A stretch of DNA of 64,000 nucleotides from Beggiatoa leptomitoformis (GTDB lineage Bacteria; Pseudomonadota; Gammaproteobacteria; Beggiatoales; Beggiatoaceae): NCBI RefSeq assembly GCF_001305575.3, contig NZ_CP012373.2:3730261-3794260 (forward strand), read 5' to 3'. Of this stretch, positions 16,999-25,710 are shown piece after piece (the stretch's first letter is position 1; every line of letters begins with the position of its first letter). Both the position numbers and the translations under genes were made by a program. Below the pieces are notes generated by a model. It had not been told where the DNA came from, searched no databases, and saw nothing but the letters and a program-made list of their open reading frames with translations.

Positions 16999-17946
16999 TT
17001 ATCGCGTTACAAAAAACGATTTAACAATGAGTTCTTTTTCTATCAATGGGATGTGTACATATTTCAGTAGTCGCCACGCTTTAGTTTGTGTGTTCTTCTC
17101 TACTGTTGTTGCATTGAGTTGTACATACCAATTTCCCTCAGCAAGCTCGGGTACAACACCTTCATAACGGTCATCGCCAACCCGCTTTAAGACTTGTGTC
17201 TGCGTATAATTCCCTTGTGTTTGATGAAAAAAGGAGAGGGTAATCATTTCAGGATATTGAAAAGTTGGCAGGGCTTTGAGCGTTAATAACAAAGGATTGT
17301 GTGGCTTATCCAGTTGTAAATAGGCTTCAAGTCTTTGATTAACGGCTTCTTGGTCTTGCGCTACGCTTATGCTGACGGCTAATCCATCATTATAATAATC
17401 ACTAGCCGCCGTTACAGAATTAGGTTCGATAGAAAGCTCGGTTAATGGTGTGTGTACAGATTTTAACAACCGCCATTCTTTATCTGTGGTACTTTTATCG
17501 GTCTTATCTGTATTGAGTAATACATACCAATTGCCATCAATCAGTTCAGGAAAAACACCTTGATAACTGTCATCACCCACGCGTTTCAAGACTTGCGTCT
17601 GATCATAACCAGATTGTGTATGATGGAGAAAGGATAATGTGATGGTTTCAGGGTATTGATAGGTTGGCGATGCTTTTAGCGTCAACAATAAAGACTTGCT
17701 CACCTTGTCTAACTGTATATGCGCTTTAAGCCCTAGCGCAATAGCCTCTTTATCCCGCTCTAACGTCATATTAATAGCGAGACCGCTTTTATAATAGTCA
17801 TCCGCAACCATTCCATCGTTAGATTCAATGGCTAAATCTAAGGTGAAAAACCCCGCAATAACAGCCGTCAGCGGAAAGAAAATAATAAACCATACAAAGG
17901 GTTCTTTATACCAACGGGTAAAAATTTTTTCTGTGGACATAATCAT
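16999..17946 (-). CDS. ccoH: CcoH/FixH-like protein with tandemly duplicated periplasmic domain
   Basis: A 315-residue membrane protein helping assembly of cbb3 cytochrome oxidase. One N-terminal membrane helix (WFIIFFPLTAVIAGFFTLDL, about 20-39) is followed by the FixH-type start ADDYYKSGLAIN. This periplasmic unit (about residues 47-170) is repeated once as ASDYYNDGLAVS (about 180-300). The repeats share blocks such as LLLTLKA, ITLSF, TQVLKRVGDD and GNWYV. Ordinary FixH/CcoH has a single unit and about 150-180 residues. The ATG overlaps the ccoG stop by four bases, so the two are coupled. The ccoNOP oxidase genes are not in the window. Confidence 0.8.
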   Translation of the reverse strand: MIMSTEKIFTRWYKEPFVWFIIFFPLTAVIAGFFTLDLAIESNDGMVADDYYKSGLAINMTLERDKEAIALGLKAHIQLDKVSKSLLLTLKASPTYQYPETITLSFLHHTQSGYDQTQVLKRVGDDSYQGVFPELIDGNWYVLLNTDKTDKSTTDKEWRLLKSVHTPLTELSIEPNSVTAASDYYNDGLAVSISVAQDQEAVNQRLEAYLQLDKPHNPLLLTLKALPTFQYPEMITLSFFHQTQGNYTQTQVLKRVGDDRYEGVVPELAEGNWYVQLNATTVEKNTQTKAWRLLKYVHIPLIEKELIVKSFFVTR

Positions 17947-19391
17947 CTCAAGCGTTTTAAAGGACCTAAAAACCGTGCATCTTCTGTTACTGTCCAGTCA
18001 GGTTGACCCTCAACAGCAAGTGTAAATTCTATTGTATTGCTTTGTTCAGGAATATCGTCACGCGCAACATTAACACGTACAGGTAAATCCAACAAACTAC
18101 TACCTGCCACCTCAATAATAGTGCTATCCATTTCTAACTGAATATTTTGCAAGCCATTGACGGTAACAGTAAATTGATGTGGGTGTATATCCTTGTTTAT
18201 CAACTTTAACATATAGACGTTTTGAATTAAGCCCTCATTACTTTCCCGATAGAGCATATTACGGTCGCGCATCACATCCAATTGCACAGGCACACGGATA
18301 GCAATGGAATAAATCAGTAATCCAAATAACGTAAGCAATAATGTGGCATAAACAAGAATACGAGGGCGGAGAATATGCGTTTTATTACCATGAATTGCAT
18401 GGTCGGTGGTGTAACGAATTAACCCTTTTGGGTAGTTCATTTTTTCCATTATGTCATCACAGACATCAATACAAGCAGAGCAACCAATACATTGATATTG
18501 CAAACCATCACGAATATCTATACCCGTCGGACAAACCTGCACACACATCGTGCAATTAATACATGAACCTAGATTTTTTGCTTGATAATCCTCGCCTTTT
18601 TTCCGTGAGCCGCGTGGATCACCCCGCTCTGCATCATAAGCAATAATCAGCGTATCCTTATCAAACATAGCACTTTGGAAACGGGAATAAGGACACATAT
18701 AAATACAGATTTGCTCACGCATAAACCCTGCATTACCATAGGTTGCAGCACTATAGAAAAAAAACCAAAATGTTTCCCAACCCGAAAGATTATAAGGGAT
18801 TAAATTATCCATTAATTCCCGAATGGGTGTGAAATAACCAATAAAAGTAAAACCCGTAATCAATGAAAAACCTATCCATAAACCATGTTTAGTAGCTTTA
18901 ATCCGAAATTTCCGCGCGGACATGGGTTCTTTATCCAGTTTCATCTGGCGACTACGGTCACCTTCAACTAACCGTTCCATCCACAAAAATGTTTCAGTCC
19001 ATGCCGTTTGTGGACAGGCATAACCACACCATAAACGCCCTGCTAAGGTCGTGAAAAAGAACAAGCTAAACCCAGCAATAATCAGTAAAAATGCAAGATA
19101 AATAAAATCTTGTGGCCAAAAAATCCACCCACCAATATAAAATTGGCGTGCGGGTAAATCAAATAGAACAGCCTGCCGTCCATCCCATTGTAACCAAGGG
19201 AAAATATAGTAAATACCCAATAAAGTTAAAACGCTAGTAATTCGCAAGCGCGCAAACAAGCCATGTACTTGTCGAGGATAAATTTTTTGGCGTTTAGCAT
19301 AAAGCGACTGCTCTACATCCTCGGACGGAATCGCTTGCGCTTTTCCTTTGCGAACGTTTGGATATAACGTTGAGTTTTCAATAGGTTTCAT
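17943..19391 (-). CDS. ccoG: Cytochrome c oxidase accessory protein CcoG (FixG/RdxA)
   Basis: A 482-residue membrane iron-sulfur protein that reduces copper for delivery to the cbb3 oxidase. Membrane helices occur near 55-70, 90-115, 165-185, 200-220 and 340-360, with the N-terminal motif GRLWCGYACPQTAWTE. Two 4Fe-4S motifs follow: CINCTMCVQVCPTGIDIRDG and CIGCSACIDVCDDIM. The periplasmic C-terminal domain is the usual immunoglobulin-like CcoG extension. It overlaps ccoH by four bases and is first in the pair. No ccoI or ccoS is nearby, so this is a split cbb3 assembly locus. Confidence 0.95.
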   Translation of the reverse strand: MKPIENSTLYPNVRKGKAQAIPSEDVEQSLYAKRQKIYPRQVHGLFARLRITSVLTLLGIYYIFPWLQWDGRQAVLFDLPARQFYIGGWIFWPQDFIYLAFLLIIAGFSLFFFTTLAGRLWCGYACPQTAWTETFLWMERLVEGDRSRQMKLDKEPMSARKFRIKATKHGLWIGFSLITGFTFIGYFTPIRELMDNLIPYNLSGWETFWFFFYSAATYGNAGFMREQICIYMCPYSRFQSAMFDKDTLIIAYDAERGDPRGSRKKGEDYQAKNLGSCINCTMCVQVCPTGIDIRDGLQYQCIGCSACIDVCDDIMEKMNYPKGLIRYTTDHAIHGNKTHILRPRILVYATLLLTLFGLLIYSIAIRVPVQLDVMRDRNMLYRESNEGLIQNVYMLKLINKDIHPHQFTVTVNGLQNIQLEMDSTIIEVAGSSLLDLPVRVNVARDDIPEQSNTIEFTLAVEGQPDWTVTEDARFLGPLKRLR

Positions 19392-19574
19392 AAAAGACTC
19401 ATTTAACTTAAAGGGTGAAAAAGAATTTACTACGGGATAGATACAATTAACAAAAAACTATCGGAAACCATGCTTTTCATTATTGAAGATTAAAGAGCTT
19501 ATGAATCATGATGTTAGAATGAAAAACAAGAAAATTACGGCATTAGTGTCTGTCAACTTGAATCGTTTTTTAAG

Positions 19575-19607
19575 CGGGATAACACGGCTTTAAGTGGTGG
19601 TATCCGT
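19575..19607. repeat. Dispersed palindrome family A, copy 3
   Basis: CGGGATAACAC and GTGGTATCCGT arms. It sits in the 270-base gap between the ends of the 19663 gene and the start of ccoG, both on the minus strand. Confidence 0.65.
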
Positions 19608-19662
19608 ACTACTTTCGTGGTTTAAAAACGTTGATGCAGACAGTTTTTAATCAAAAAACAAA

Positions 19663-20385
19663 TTATCTTTTTAGCTGTGCAACAAGAAATAAAATGCCCA
19701 TTAACAAAGGTTGATGCACAAGATAAATCCACAAACTCCGTTTACCTAACCAACAGAGTAATGGCTGACCTACATAATCTAATTTATTGTAAATAGATAA
19801 AAAATTTTGTCCTCGTTCCCCAATAAACATGCCGAGCAAAAACACACCAAACCAAGGCAAAAAGGGAACATAATCTTCCGTATGCGGTTTATGCGTCATC
19901 AAGCCTGCCCATTGCAAACTAGGTTGATTAAATACAGGATGTTGTATTAATAACCCCATGAGTAAGCAGATAATACCGACACCTAAACTTAACCATGCAC
20001 GATGAACAAAGGCTAAACCAATAATGCTCGCTACAACCATAAAATGTAGGATTCCAAAGAAGATATAACGTTGATGAAACAGCGCGAAACTAACCGCACT
20101 AATCAACAACGCACACAAAATTAATAACCCTAAACGGCGCAAATAGGTCAGGCTTAATACGGATTGACGACAAGCAAGGGACAAACTGATGCCCGCAATG
20201 CCAATAAACAACGTTACAATGAATGTACGAAAATTGACCCAAAAGGGGGATTCATACAAATTCCAGTCAACAAAATGAAAGTAATTAAGGTCATAGCAGG
20301 CGTGATAAATCACCATTAACACAATGGCAAACCCACGACTAGCATCAATAAGGGAAAAGCGTGTAGCGGGTGTAGCAAGCATCAT
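19663..20385 (-). CDS. DUF1624 (heparan-alpha-glucosaminide N-acetyltransferase-like) membrane protein
   Basis: A 240-residue polytopic membrane protein of about seven helices. The N-terminus RFSLIDASRGFAIVLMVIYH with an Asp-Ala-Ser-Arg-Gly and a later His is the signature of the DUF1624/acyltransferase-like group, and the loop VPFLPWFGVFLLGMFIGE is also typical. The C-terminus WIYLVHQPLLMGIL matches the acyltransferase-3 style end with a conserved His. These proteins may transfer acyl groups across the membrane, but the substrate is unknown. Its ATG follows the gmk stop without a gap, so it is probably co-transcribed with gmk and yicC; the functional link is unclear. Confidence 0.85.
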   Translation of the reverse strand: MMLATPATRFSLIDASRGFAIVLMVIYHACYDLNYFHFVDWNLYESPFWVNFRTFIVTLFIGIAGISLSLACRQSVLSLTYLRRLGLLILCALLISAVSFALFHQRYIFFGILHFMVVASIIGLAFVHRAWLSLGVGIICLLMGLLIQHPVFNQPSLQWAGLMTHKPHTEDYVPFLPWFGVFLLGMFIGERGQNFLSIYNKLDYVGQPLLCWLGKRSLWIYLVHQPLLMGILFLVAQLKR

Positions 20386-21033
20386 TTAAGCTAATAATTC
20401 TGTTAGTAATTGCGCGTACTTCACCTGTTGGCGCGCCCGTGTTAAACGTTGTGTTTGCACAATTGCTTGTAAATCTTGTAATGCTTGTTCGAATTGGTCA
20501 TTGATAACAACATAATCGAACGCTGAATAATGGCTCATTTCTGCGACGGCTGCCTGCATCCGTCGTGTGATAACGGTTTCTGTATCCTGCCCACGCGCAC
20601 GCAAACGTTGTTCTAAAATTTGACGGGATGGCGGAAGTATAAAAATACTCACACTGTCAGGCATTAACGCCCGCACGGATTGCGCGCCCTGCCAGTCAAT
20701 TTCTAAAATAACATCAATACCTTGTTGTAATTTTTCAACAACCGTTTGTTTCGATGTGCCATAGTAATTGTCGTAAACCTTTGCATGTTCAAAAAAAACT
20801 GCATTGGTTAGCATCGCTTCAAAGGTTGCAATACTCACAAAATGATAATTCACACCATTAACTTCGGCTGGACGAGCGGCGCGGGTTGTATGTGAAACAG
20901 AGACACAAATGTTGCTTACGCGCTGTAACAATGCAGCAACTAAACTGGTTTTTCCTGCCCCCGAGGGCGCGGCAATCACATATAGCACGCCTTGTTGATT
21001 GCCTGTCACTGGATAGGATTGATTAAGCGTCAT
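20386..21033 (-). CDS. gmk: Guanylate kinase
   Basis: ATP-dependent conversion of GMP to GDP. The 215-residue protein has the P-loop APSGAGKTSL (residues about 22-31), the GMP-binding SVSHTTRAARPAEVNGVNYHF, the EHAKVYDNYYGT segment, and the Walker-B-like DVILEIDWQGAQ. The lid Arg residues are in QRLRARGQDTE. Length is normal. It lies directly downstream of yicC with a five-base gap, the conserved yicC-gmk order of proteobacteria, and abuts a DUF1624 gene instead of the more usual rpoZ. Confidence 0.97.
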   Translation of the reverse strand: MTLNQSYPVTGNQQGVLYVIAAPSGAGKTSLVAALLQRVSNICVSVSHTTRAARPAEVNGVNYHFVSIATFEAMLTNAVFFEHAKVYDNYYGTSKQTVVEKLQQGIDVILEIDWQGAQSVRALMPDSVSIFILPPSRQILEQRLRARGQDTETVITRRMQAAVAEMSHYSAFDYVVINDQFEQALQDLQAIVQTQRLTRARQQVKYAQLLTELLA

Positions 21034-21038
21034 AAAAC

Positions 21039-21902
21039 TTATTCGATGTTTTGTGTTTGTTCGCGGATTTGTTCAATTAATACTTTTAATTCAATCGCAC
21101 AATGCGTTGTACTAATATGATTTGCTTTTGAGCCTAAGGTATTAGCCTCACGGTGTAATTCTTGAACTAAAAAATCTAGTCGTCTGCCTATGGGTTCATC
21201 TTGAGTAAAAATTTCTTTCACTTCCAGCAAATGCGTTTCTAAACGGTCTAATTCTTCAGCAACATCCATTTTCTGTGCAAGAATAACCATTTCTTGTTCA
21301 ACGCGGTCATTATCTAATTCTTTTAACTCAGATAAACGGTTTAACAAGCGTTCACGTTGTCCTGATAAAATTTGAGGTAATTCAGCACGAATTTGTTGCA
21401 CTGCTTGTGCGATAGCTTCACATCGTTGTTGAATCAGTAACGCTAATTGTGTGCCTTCTCGTTCACGGTGAGCAATTAATTGCTTAACAGCACCATCTAA
21501 GTGTTTTAACAACGTATCGCTGATTTGTTCAATATCTAGCGTAGGCAGATTTAATACACCGGGAAATTTTAAAATATCTAACGCATCTACATGACTAGAT
21601 TGTCCTGTAATTTCATTAATTTTACGGGTTGCTTGATAAATCTGATTGACTAATTCAACATTAATATTTAGCGCGTTATTTGTTTGTTGGGTGGACTGAA
21701 AATACAATGCACAGTTGACCTTACCACGTTTAATTTTCTGTTGGAGGCGTTCAGTGAATAATGGCTCTAAACTGCGAAATTCTTCAGGTAAACGAATGGA
21801 TAAATCCAAATGACGGTGATTAACGGAGCGAAGTTCCCAACAAACTTTCCCCCATATTTCTTGATGTTCTTCTCGCGCAAAGGCGGTCATACTGCGAATC
21901 AT
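21039..21902 (-). CDS. yicC: YicC family endoribonuclease
   Basis: A 287-residue protein from the ATG at 21902 (MIRSMTAFAREEHQ), matching E. coli YicC in length; the frame extends 12 residues further upstream without family similarity. The N-terminal MTAFAR and SVNHRHLDLSIRLPEEFRSLEP and the C-terminal GRRLDFLVQELHREANTLGSKA are the family signatures. YicC proteins are endoribonucleases implicated in sRNA decay. It is the first gene of the yicC-gmk-DUF1624 group. Confidence 0.93.
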   Translation of the reverse strand: MIRSMTAFAREEHQEIWGKVCWELRSVNHRHLDLSIRLPEEFRSLEPLFTERLQQKIKRGKVNCALYFQSTQQTNNALNINVELVNQIYQATRKINEITGQSSHVDALDILKFPGVLNLPTLDIEQISDTLLKHLDGAVKQLIAHREREGTQLALLIQQRCEAIAQAVQQIRAELPQILSGQRERLLNRLSELKELDNDRVEQEMVILAQKMDVAEELDRLETHLLEVKEIFTQDEPIGRRLDFLVQELHREANTLGSKANHISTTHCAIELKVLIEQIREQTQNIE

Positions 21903-21970
21903 GGCTATAATCCTGTGTTCAGCGAATAGAACGCGCAATATACCATATTCACTGTTGCGATATTTTTATC

Positions 21971-22006
21971 AAAAAAAGAGGACGTGAACCTGTCACGTCC
22001 TCTTTA
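21971..22006 (-). terminator. Intrinsic terminator
   Basis: AAAGAGGACGTGA and TCACGTCCTCTTT form a 13-base stem with a five-base loop. The minus strand has seven T after the stem, so it should stop transcription from the 22211-22345 gene before yicC. Confidence 0.8.
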
Positions 22007-22135
22007 CGTTTATCCGCGTAAAATGTGATAGTGCCAAATGAATAAGGCAGAAAAAGAGGTTTGTTTTTATTAACGCATTTTTCTGATTAATCTAGCTTTA
22101 ATCTGGATTTTTGGAATTTGTGGTAACGGTTAAAC

Positions 22136-22204
22136 TTAGTAAACCGTATGAATCCTGATGTAGGCAATGCGCGTTTATTTTTATTATTGAATACGGTTTA
22201 CTAA
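22136..22204. repeat. 14-base inverted repeat after small membrane gene
   Basis: TTAGTAAACCGTAT and ATACGGTTTACTAA are perfect complements separated by 41 bases. The unit lies just after the stop codon of the minus-strand small gene (22211). It could be a processed hairpin or a tiny mobile remnant. Confidence 0.6.
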
Positions 22205-22210
22205 TAAGTG

Positions 22211-22345
22211 TTAAATAAATAAATGTTCGTCATCTTCTGTTTGTGCAACGGATTTAACGGTCATCATCATTTTATATCCCACAATGCCCGCGCCCATTAA
22301 TAACCCTATTAATAATAAGCCAATAATTCCCATCGTCAGTGACAT
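22211..22345 (-). CDS. 44-residue single-helix membrane protein
   Basis: A short gene too small for ordinary ORF calling. A very strong ribosome site (AAGGGGGAG) precedes the ATG at 22345. The product MSLTMGIIGLLLIGLLMGAG continues with a membrane helix to about residue 24 and a charged tail, KMMMTVKSVAQTEDDEHLFI. The family is not recognised. It lies between apbE and yicC on the same strand and has its own terminator at 21971. The combination of ribosome site, helix and terminator makes it a credible gene. Confidence 0.75.
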   Translation of the reverse strand: MSLTMGIIGLLLIGLLMGAGIVGYKMMMTVKSVAQTEDDEHLFI

Positions 22346-22578
22346 AATCGCTCCCCCTTATTTTTGTACCCTTGTGACTAACTAATAGTTGTTTTTCTAC
22401 ATTCCAGCAAGCAAGCTAATGGGTGCAATATGCACTAGCTAAAAATTAAATCTGTAAATTTATGAGGTTGAGTATCTTTTAATAGCAACTTTATTTCTGT
22501 TATGGTTTGGCGAATCAGTGATTGTGAATGTTAATACTATGCAAGTAGCGGATTTATATACCGCTACTTTATTTAATT

Positions 22579-23616
22579 TTAAGGGTTTTCTTTTACTAAA
22601 AAATTTGCAAATTCAGGGGTATATTTCTCCTGAAATCCTTCTGGGGTTTTTACTAAAAAGAAAACTGCCCAGCCTTCTTTAACTGCTAAATCATAGCCTT
22701 GCTCCGCACCTAATACCATTAACAGGGTATCTAAGCCATCGGCAACTAACGCGCTTTCATGAATAACCGTGACGGCTGCTAAATTATGGTCTATTGGTCG
22801 CCCTGTGCGTGGATTGATAATGTGTGAGTAACGTTTACCATCCTTTTCAAAGTAGTTACGATAATCGCCTGCCGTTGTAATCGCATGGTCGGTCATTTCA
22901 ACAATACGTTGTGCTTCACGTTGGTTAAGTAAGGGTTTTTCAATTGCAACTCGCCACGGCTGTTGTTGTGGGTTGTGTCCCTTAACGCGCAATTCTCCCC
23001 CCATATCAACCAAATAATCATGAATCCCTTGCTTTTCAAAATATTCAGCAACTTCATCCGCAGCAAATCCAACAGCAATGCCTGATAAATCAATGGTTAT
23101 TTGTGGTTCTGTTTTTCTCAAGGCGGGTGGATTTTTGCGTACTTCCAGTTTTTTATAGCCTGTTTTAGCCAGTGCTGCTTGAATTTCTGTTTCTGAGGGG
23201 ATGCGTTCTTCCATTAAATTAGAATGTGCGCCAAATCCCCACAATGTAATTAACGGTTCTAATGTGACATCAAACGCCCCTTGACTTAACACGCTATCTT
23301 TTAGGGATTCTTCAGTAATGGTTACGACTTCAGGCGATACGCTAAACCAATCGGTACTGGTAGAGCGGTTAAAACGAGAGACTTCAGAATTTTCATGATA
23401 GGTTGACACGGTTTCATTCATGCGCGTCAAAATATGTTCAATCGCCGCTTTCGCTTGTTCAGCCGTCATGGTTGCGGGCAATCGTGATATGGTAACGTGA
23501 TACGTTGAACCCATTGAATCACCTGTTAATTGCAAGGGTTCTGGTACAGAATTACAACTGCTTAATCCCGCTAATAATCCTAGTAGAAAGGTTAGCGGTA
23601 AAACTTTTTTTAACAT
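22579..23616 (-). CDS. apbE: FAD:protein FMN transferase, lipoprotein
   Basis: Transfers FMN from FAD to a Thr of target flavoproteins such as NqrC/RnfG subunits in the periplasm. The 345-residue protein begins with a lipoprotein signal, lipobox LSSC at residue 21. Family blocks are GDSMGSTYHVTI near 32, DVTLEPLITLWGFG near 120, IDLSGIAVGFAADEVAEYF near 176, VDMGGELRVKG near 203, and HIINPRTGRPI near 263. The metal-binding ADGLDTLLMVLG is near 292. All expected blocks are present. No target flavoprotein gene is adjacent. Confidence 0.95.
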   Translation of the reverse strand: MLKKVLPLTFLLGLLAGLSSCNSVPEPLQLTGDSMGSTYHVTISRLPATMTAEQAKAAIEHILTRMNETVSTYHENSEVSRFNRSTSTDWFSVSPEVVTITEESLKDSVLSQGAFDVTLEPLITLWGFGAHSNLMEERIPSETEIQAALAKTGYKKLEVRKNPPALRKTEPQITIDLSGIAVGFAADEVAEYFEKQGIHDYLVDMGGELRVKGHNPQQQPWRVAIEKPLLNQREAQRIVEMTDHAITTAGDYRNYFEKDGKRYSHIINPRTGRPIDHNLAAVTVIHESALVADGLDTLLMVLGAEQGYDLAVKEGWAVFFLVKTPEGFQEKYTPEFANFLVKENP

Positions 23617-23683
23617 ATTAAATTTCCTAGTGATAATAATTAAAACAATCGGTAGTGATAAAGCCGTCAGGATAAGAAAGATT

Positions 23684-23709
23684 CCCCCTTTTGGAATTGG
23701 AAAAGGGGG
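23684..23709. terminator. Hairpin between metallohydrolase and apbE genes
   Basis: CCCCCTTTT and AAAAGGGGG make a nine-base stem with an eight-base loop, just after the stop of the 23744-24685 gene on the minus strand. Confidence 0.6.
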
Positions 23710-23743
23710 CTAGGCGGGATTTAACGGACGCGCTATGAAGTCT

Positions 23744-24685
23744 CTATTGATGATTTTCCTCAGTGGGCAAATTTAATGCGTTGATTTCTAAAGCGGGATA
23801 TAAATGTACTACTGAGCGGACAAATTCCACATGTCCCACACCAAGCGTTGCAAACATATCAGGGAGTTCTGTTTGCATCACTTCTGCCATATCTAATCCT
23901 GATTCTGCCGCTGTGTTCAATGTCTGAGCTAACCATTGTAAATATTGGCGGGTTTGTATAATTGCCCGTTTGTCTGAGGTTGGCGCACCGTGTGAGGGAA
24001 GCAATATTTTAAAGGGAATCTTTTCTAGTGTGTCTAATTCTGTTAACCAATCTTCTAAACGGGTGACGCTTGGTGTGGTTGGCATTCGTTGGTAAAACAC
24101 CACGCCGCCAGTAAATAGTACGCCCGTTGTTTTATCAAGAATGACCAAGTCAGCAGGCGTATGTCCTTGTAGTGCGTACAATTGTAAGGCGTGGTTATCG
24201 ATAATTAATTCACCCGCTTGCAAAGATTCTGTCGGAAATTGTGCCTCAGTCCCTTGCATCCATGAGCCTATCATCCGATACATATTATTTGTAAAGTCTT
24301 CAGCGTGTTCTTTCATCCCTTGTATTGTGGCGGGTAGCGCGGCGATGGTGACATCGTGGTAGGCTTGATTGCCTAAAAAACGGTCAGGGTGATAATTTGT
24401 ATGGATAACTTTAAGAATAGGTTTATCGGTTATCGTTTTAATCGCCGCACGTTGCGCGTTGCCATAGAGCTGAGAAACTCCTGTATCAATCACAATCACA
24501 CCGTTATTTGTAACGATAAACGCTGTATTGATGATATTTCCCCCGTTTTGGGGACTAAAATCTTCTGTTTTACCGATAAAAGCATACGTATCAGGCGCGA
24601 TTTTTTCGGGCGTTAGTGCATAATTCAACGCATAGGCGTTAACGCTAACCATACTTAACCAAGCTAAGAGGATGTAATATTTCAT
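23744..24685 (-). CDS. Periplasmic MBL-fold metallohydrolase (quinoprotein relay / SoxH type)
   Basis: A 313-residue exported protein: signal peptide ending near NAYA, then a metallo-beta-lactamase fold. The zinc motif appears as HTNYHPDRFLGNQAY near residue 95, further ligands are in LQGHTPADLVI (about 172) and LPSHGAP (about 225). The HTNxHxDR form is characteristic of SoxH-like and quinoprotein-relay metallohydrolases. Its ATG overlaps the stop of the SoxYZ-like gene by four bases, so the two are coupled. Such pairs usually accompany a PQQ-dependent dehydrogenase; none is visible here. Substrate unknown, probably a carrier-bound sulfur or C1 intermediate. Confidence 0.82.
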   Translation of the reverse strand: MKYYILLAWLSMVSVNAYALNYALTPEKIAPDTYAFIGKTEDFSPQNGGNIINTAFIVTNNGVIVIDTGVSQLYGNAQRAAIKTITDKPILKVIHTNYHPDRFLGNQAYHDVTIAALPATIQGMKEHAEDFTNNMYRMIGSWMQGTEAQFPTESLQAGELIIDNHALQLYALQGHTPADLVILDKTTGVLFTGGVVFYQRMPTTPSVTRLEDWLTELDTLEKIPFKILLPSHGAPTSDKRAIIQTRQYLQWLAQTLNTAAESGLDMAEVMQTELPDMFATLGVGHVEFVRSVVHLYPALEINALNLPTEENHQ

Positions 24686-25446
24686 TTCTGTAGCTCTCCT
24701 GTGAATGAATTGCCGTTTGTATCGGTCGCGCTGAGTTTAATGATTGTATCGTTGTTAGGAATCTCAAAGGTAAAAATTGGGTTTTCGCTGATAGGTTCAA
24801 ATGGTTCAAGTTGTAATAGTATTTGTCCATCCGCTTGTGTTAGCAGAATTTTTTCTAGGTGAAAAACGGGAATCCCTTTCACTAAGCCTGTGTCCATAGG
24901 GTGCATGAGCTGAATTTTCCCGCGCGTCGTGTTTTCATGTGTCCATAATCGCCCACGTATCTTGCCCAATGTACTTTCCCATGTGTTTGCAGTACGTCCT
25001 GCACTCGGTAGCGTACATCCTCCCCCTGCGGCATCAATCCACACACCACCCACATGCCAACCTGTCGGCGTTAAAACAGCCGCGCGAACAGGTGTTGCTT
25101 GTTGAAGTTTCAGGCGAAAACCAATAAAAGGACTGGCATGTGTTGGGATAAAACGGAGAACTTTAGGCAGGGGATTAAAATCGGCAAAAATAAGAATTTC
25201 TTGAATATCAGTAAGTTCATTAACACGCACGACAACGGGAACGTGCATAGAATCTTCTGCCGATTCGGGCGCGATAACGTTAACACGACTGTCAAAAACA
25301 ACGGGTTTTTTATTTAAAAACAAGTTGTACATGGTTATCCATTGTACGGATTTAAGCGGGTCGTCAGGTGGGGGATTCGCCCATAATTGGGTGGGCAAGA
25401 TGGGAATAAGCAGTAATAGCAGGTTAAAACCGCGTCGAATGCGCAT
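24682..25446 (-). CDS. Fused SoxYZ-like carrier protein
   Basis: A 254-residue exported protein (signal peptide to about QLWA, residue 23). The N-terminal half resembles SoxY, with VPVVVRVNELTDIQEILIFA and the carrier-type GGCT ending DAAGGGCTLPSAG near residue 146 containing the Cys expected to hold the substrate. The C-terminal half (GKIRGRLWTHENTTRGKIQLMHPMDTG) resembles SoxZ. Fusion of the two is typical of the carriers found with quinoprotein dehydrogenases rather than of the thiosulfate-oxidising Sox complex. It is first in a two-gene unit with the metallohydrolase. Confidence 0.82.
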   Translation of the reverse strand: MRIRRGFNLLLLLIPILPTQLWANPPPDDPLKSVQWITMYNLFLNKKPVVFDSRVNVIAPESAEDSMHVPVVVRVNELTDIQEILIFADFNPLPKVLRFIPTHASPFIGFRLKLQQATPVRAAVLTPTGWHVGGVWIDAAGGGCTLPSAGRTANTWESTLGKIRGRLWTHENTTRGKIQLMHPMDTGLVKGIPVFHLEKILLTQADGQILLQLEPFEPISENPIFTFEIPNNDTIIKLSATDTNGNSFTGELQK

Positions 25447-25552
25447 TAAGGTCTCCTTCGGGGAATTTTTGTAGTCGTTATAAGTTGTTAGTTGTGATAA
25501 ATAAGTTAGGAATTGATTGTAATCATTAATGAAAAAATAGCAGCAAATACTT

Positions 25553-25597
25553 TATATGGGTGCGTTATGTTACCGCTAACGCACCCATATAAAAAAG
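25553..25597 (-). terminator. Strong hairpin after the Sel1 gene (GTGCGTTA type)
   Basis: TATATGGGTGCGTTA and TAACGCACCCATATA are perfect 15-base arms around a short loop. The arm sequence GGTGCGTTA is shared with palindrome family B. It lies 114 bases past the stop of the minus-strand Sel1 gene. Confidence 0.75.
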
Positions 25598-25710
25598 AGA
25601 ACTGAATAAGAAATGAGGATTAAACTAGCGCGCTAATCTTTAAAGTAGGTATGTAACAATGTGAAAATAGATACCTACAGACTTATATACGCCTCTAACG
25701 GTTACACGCA

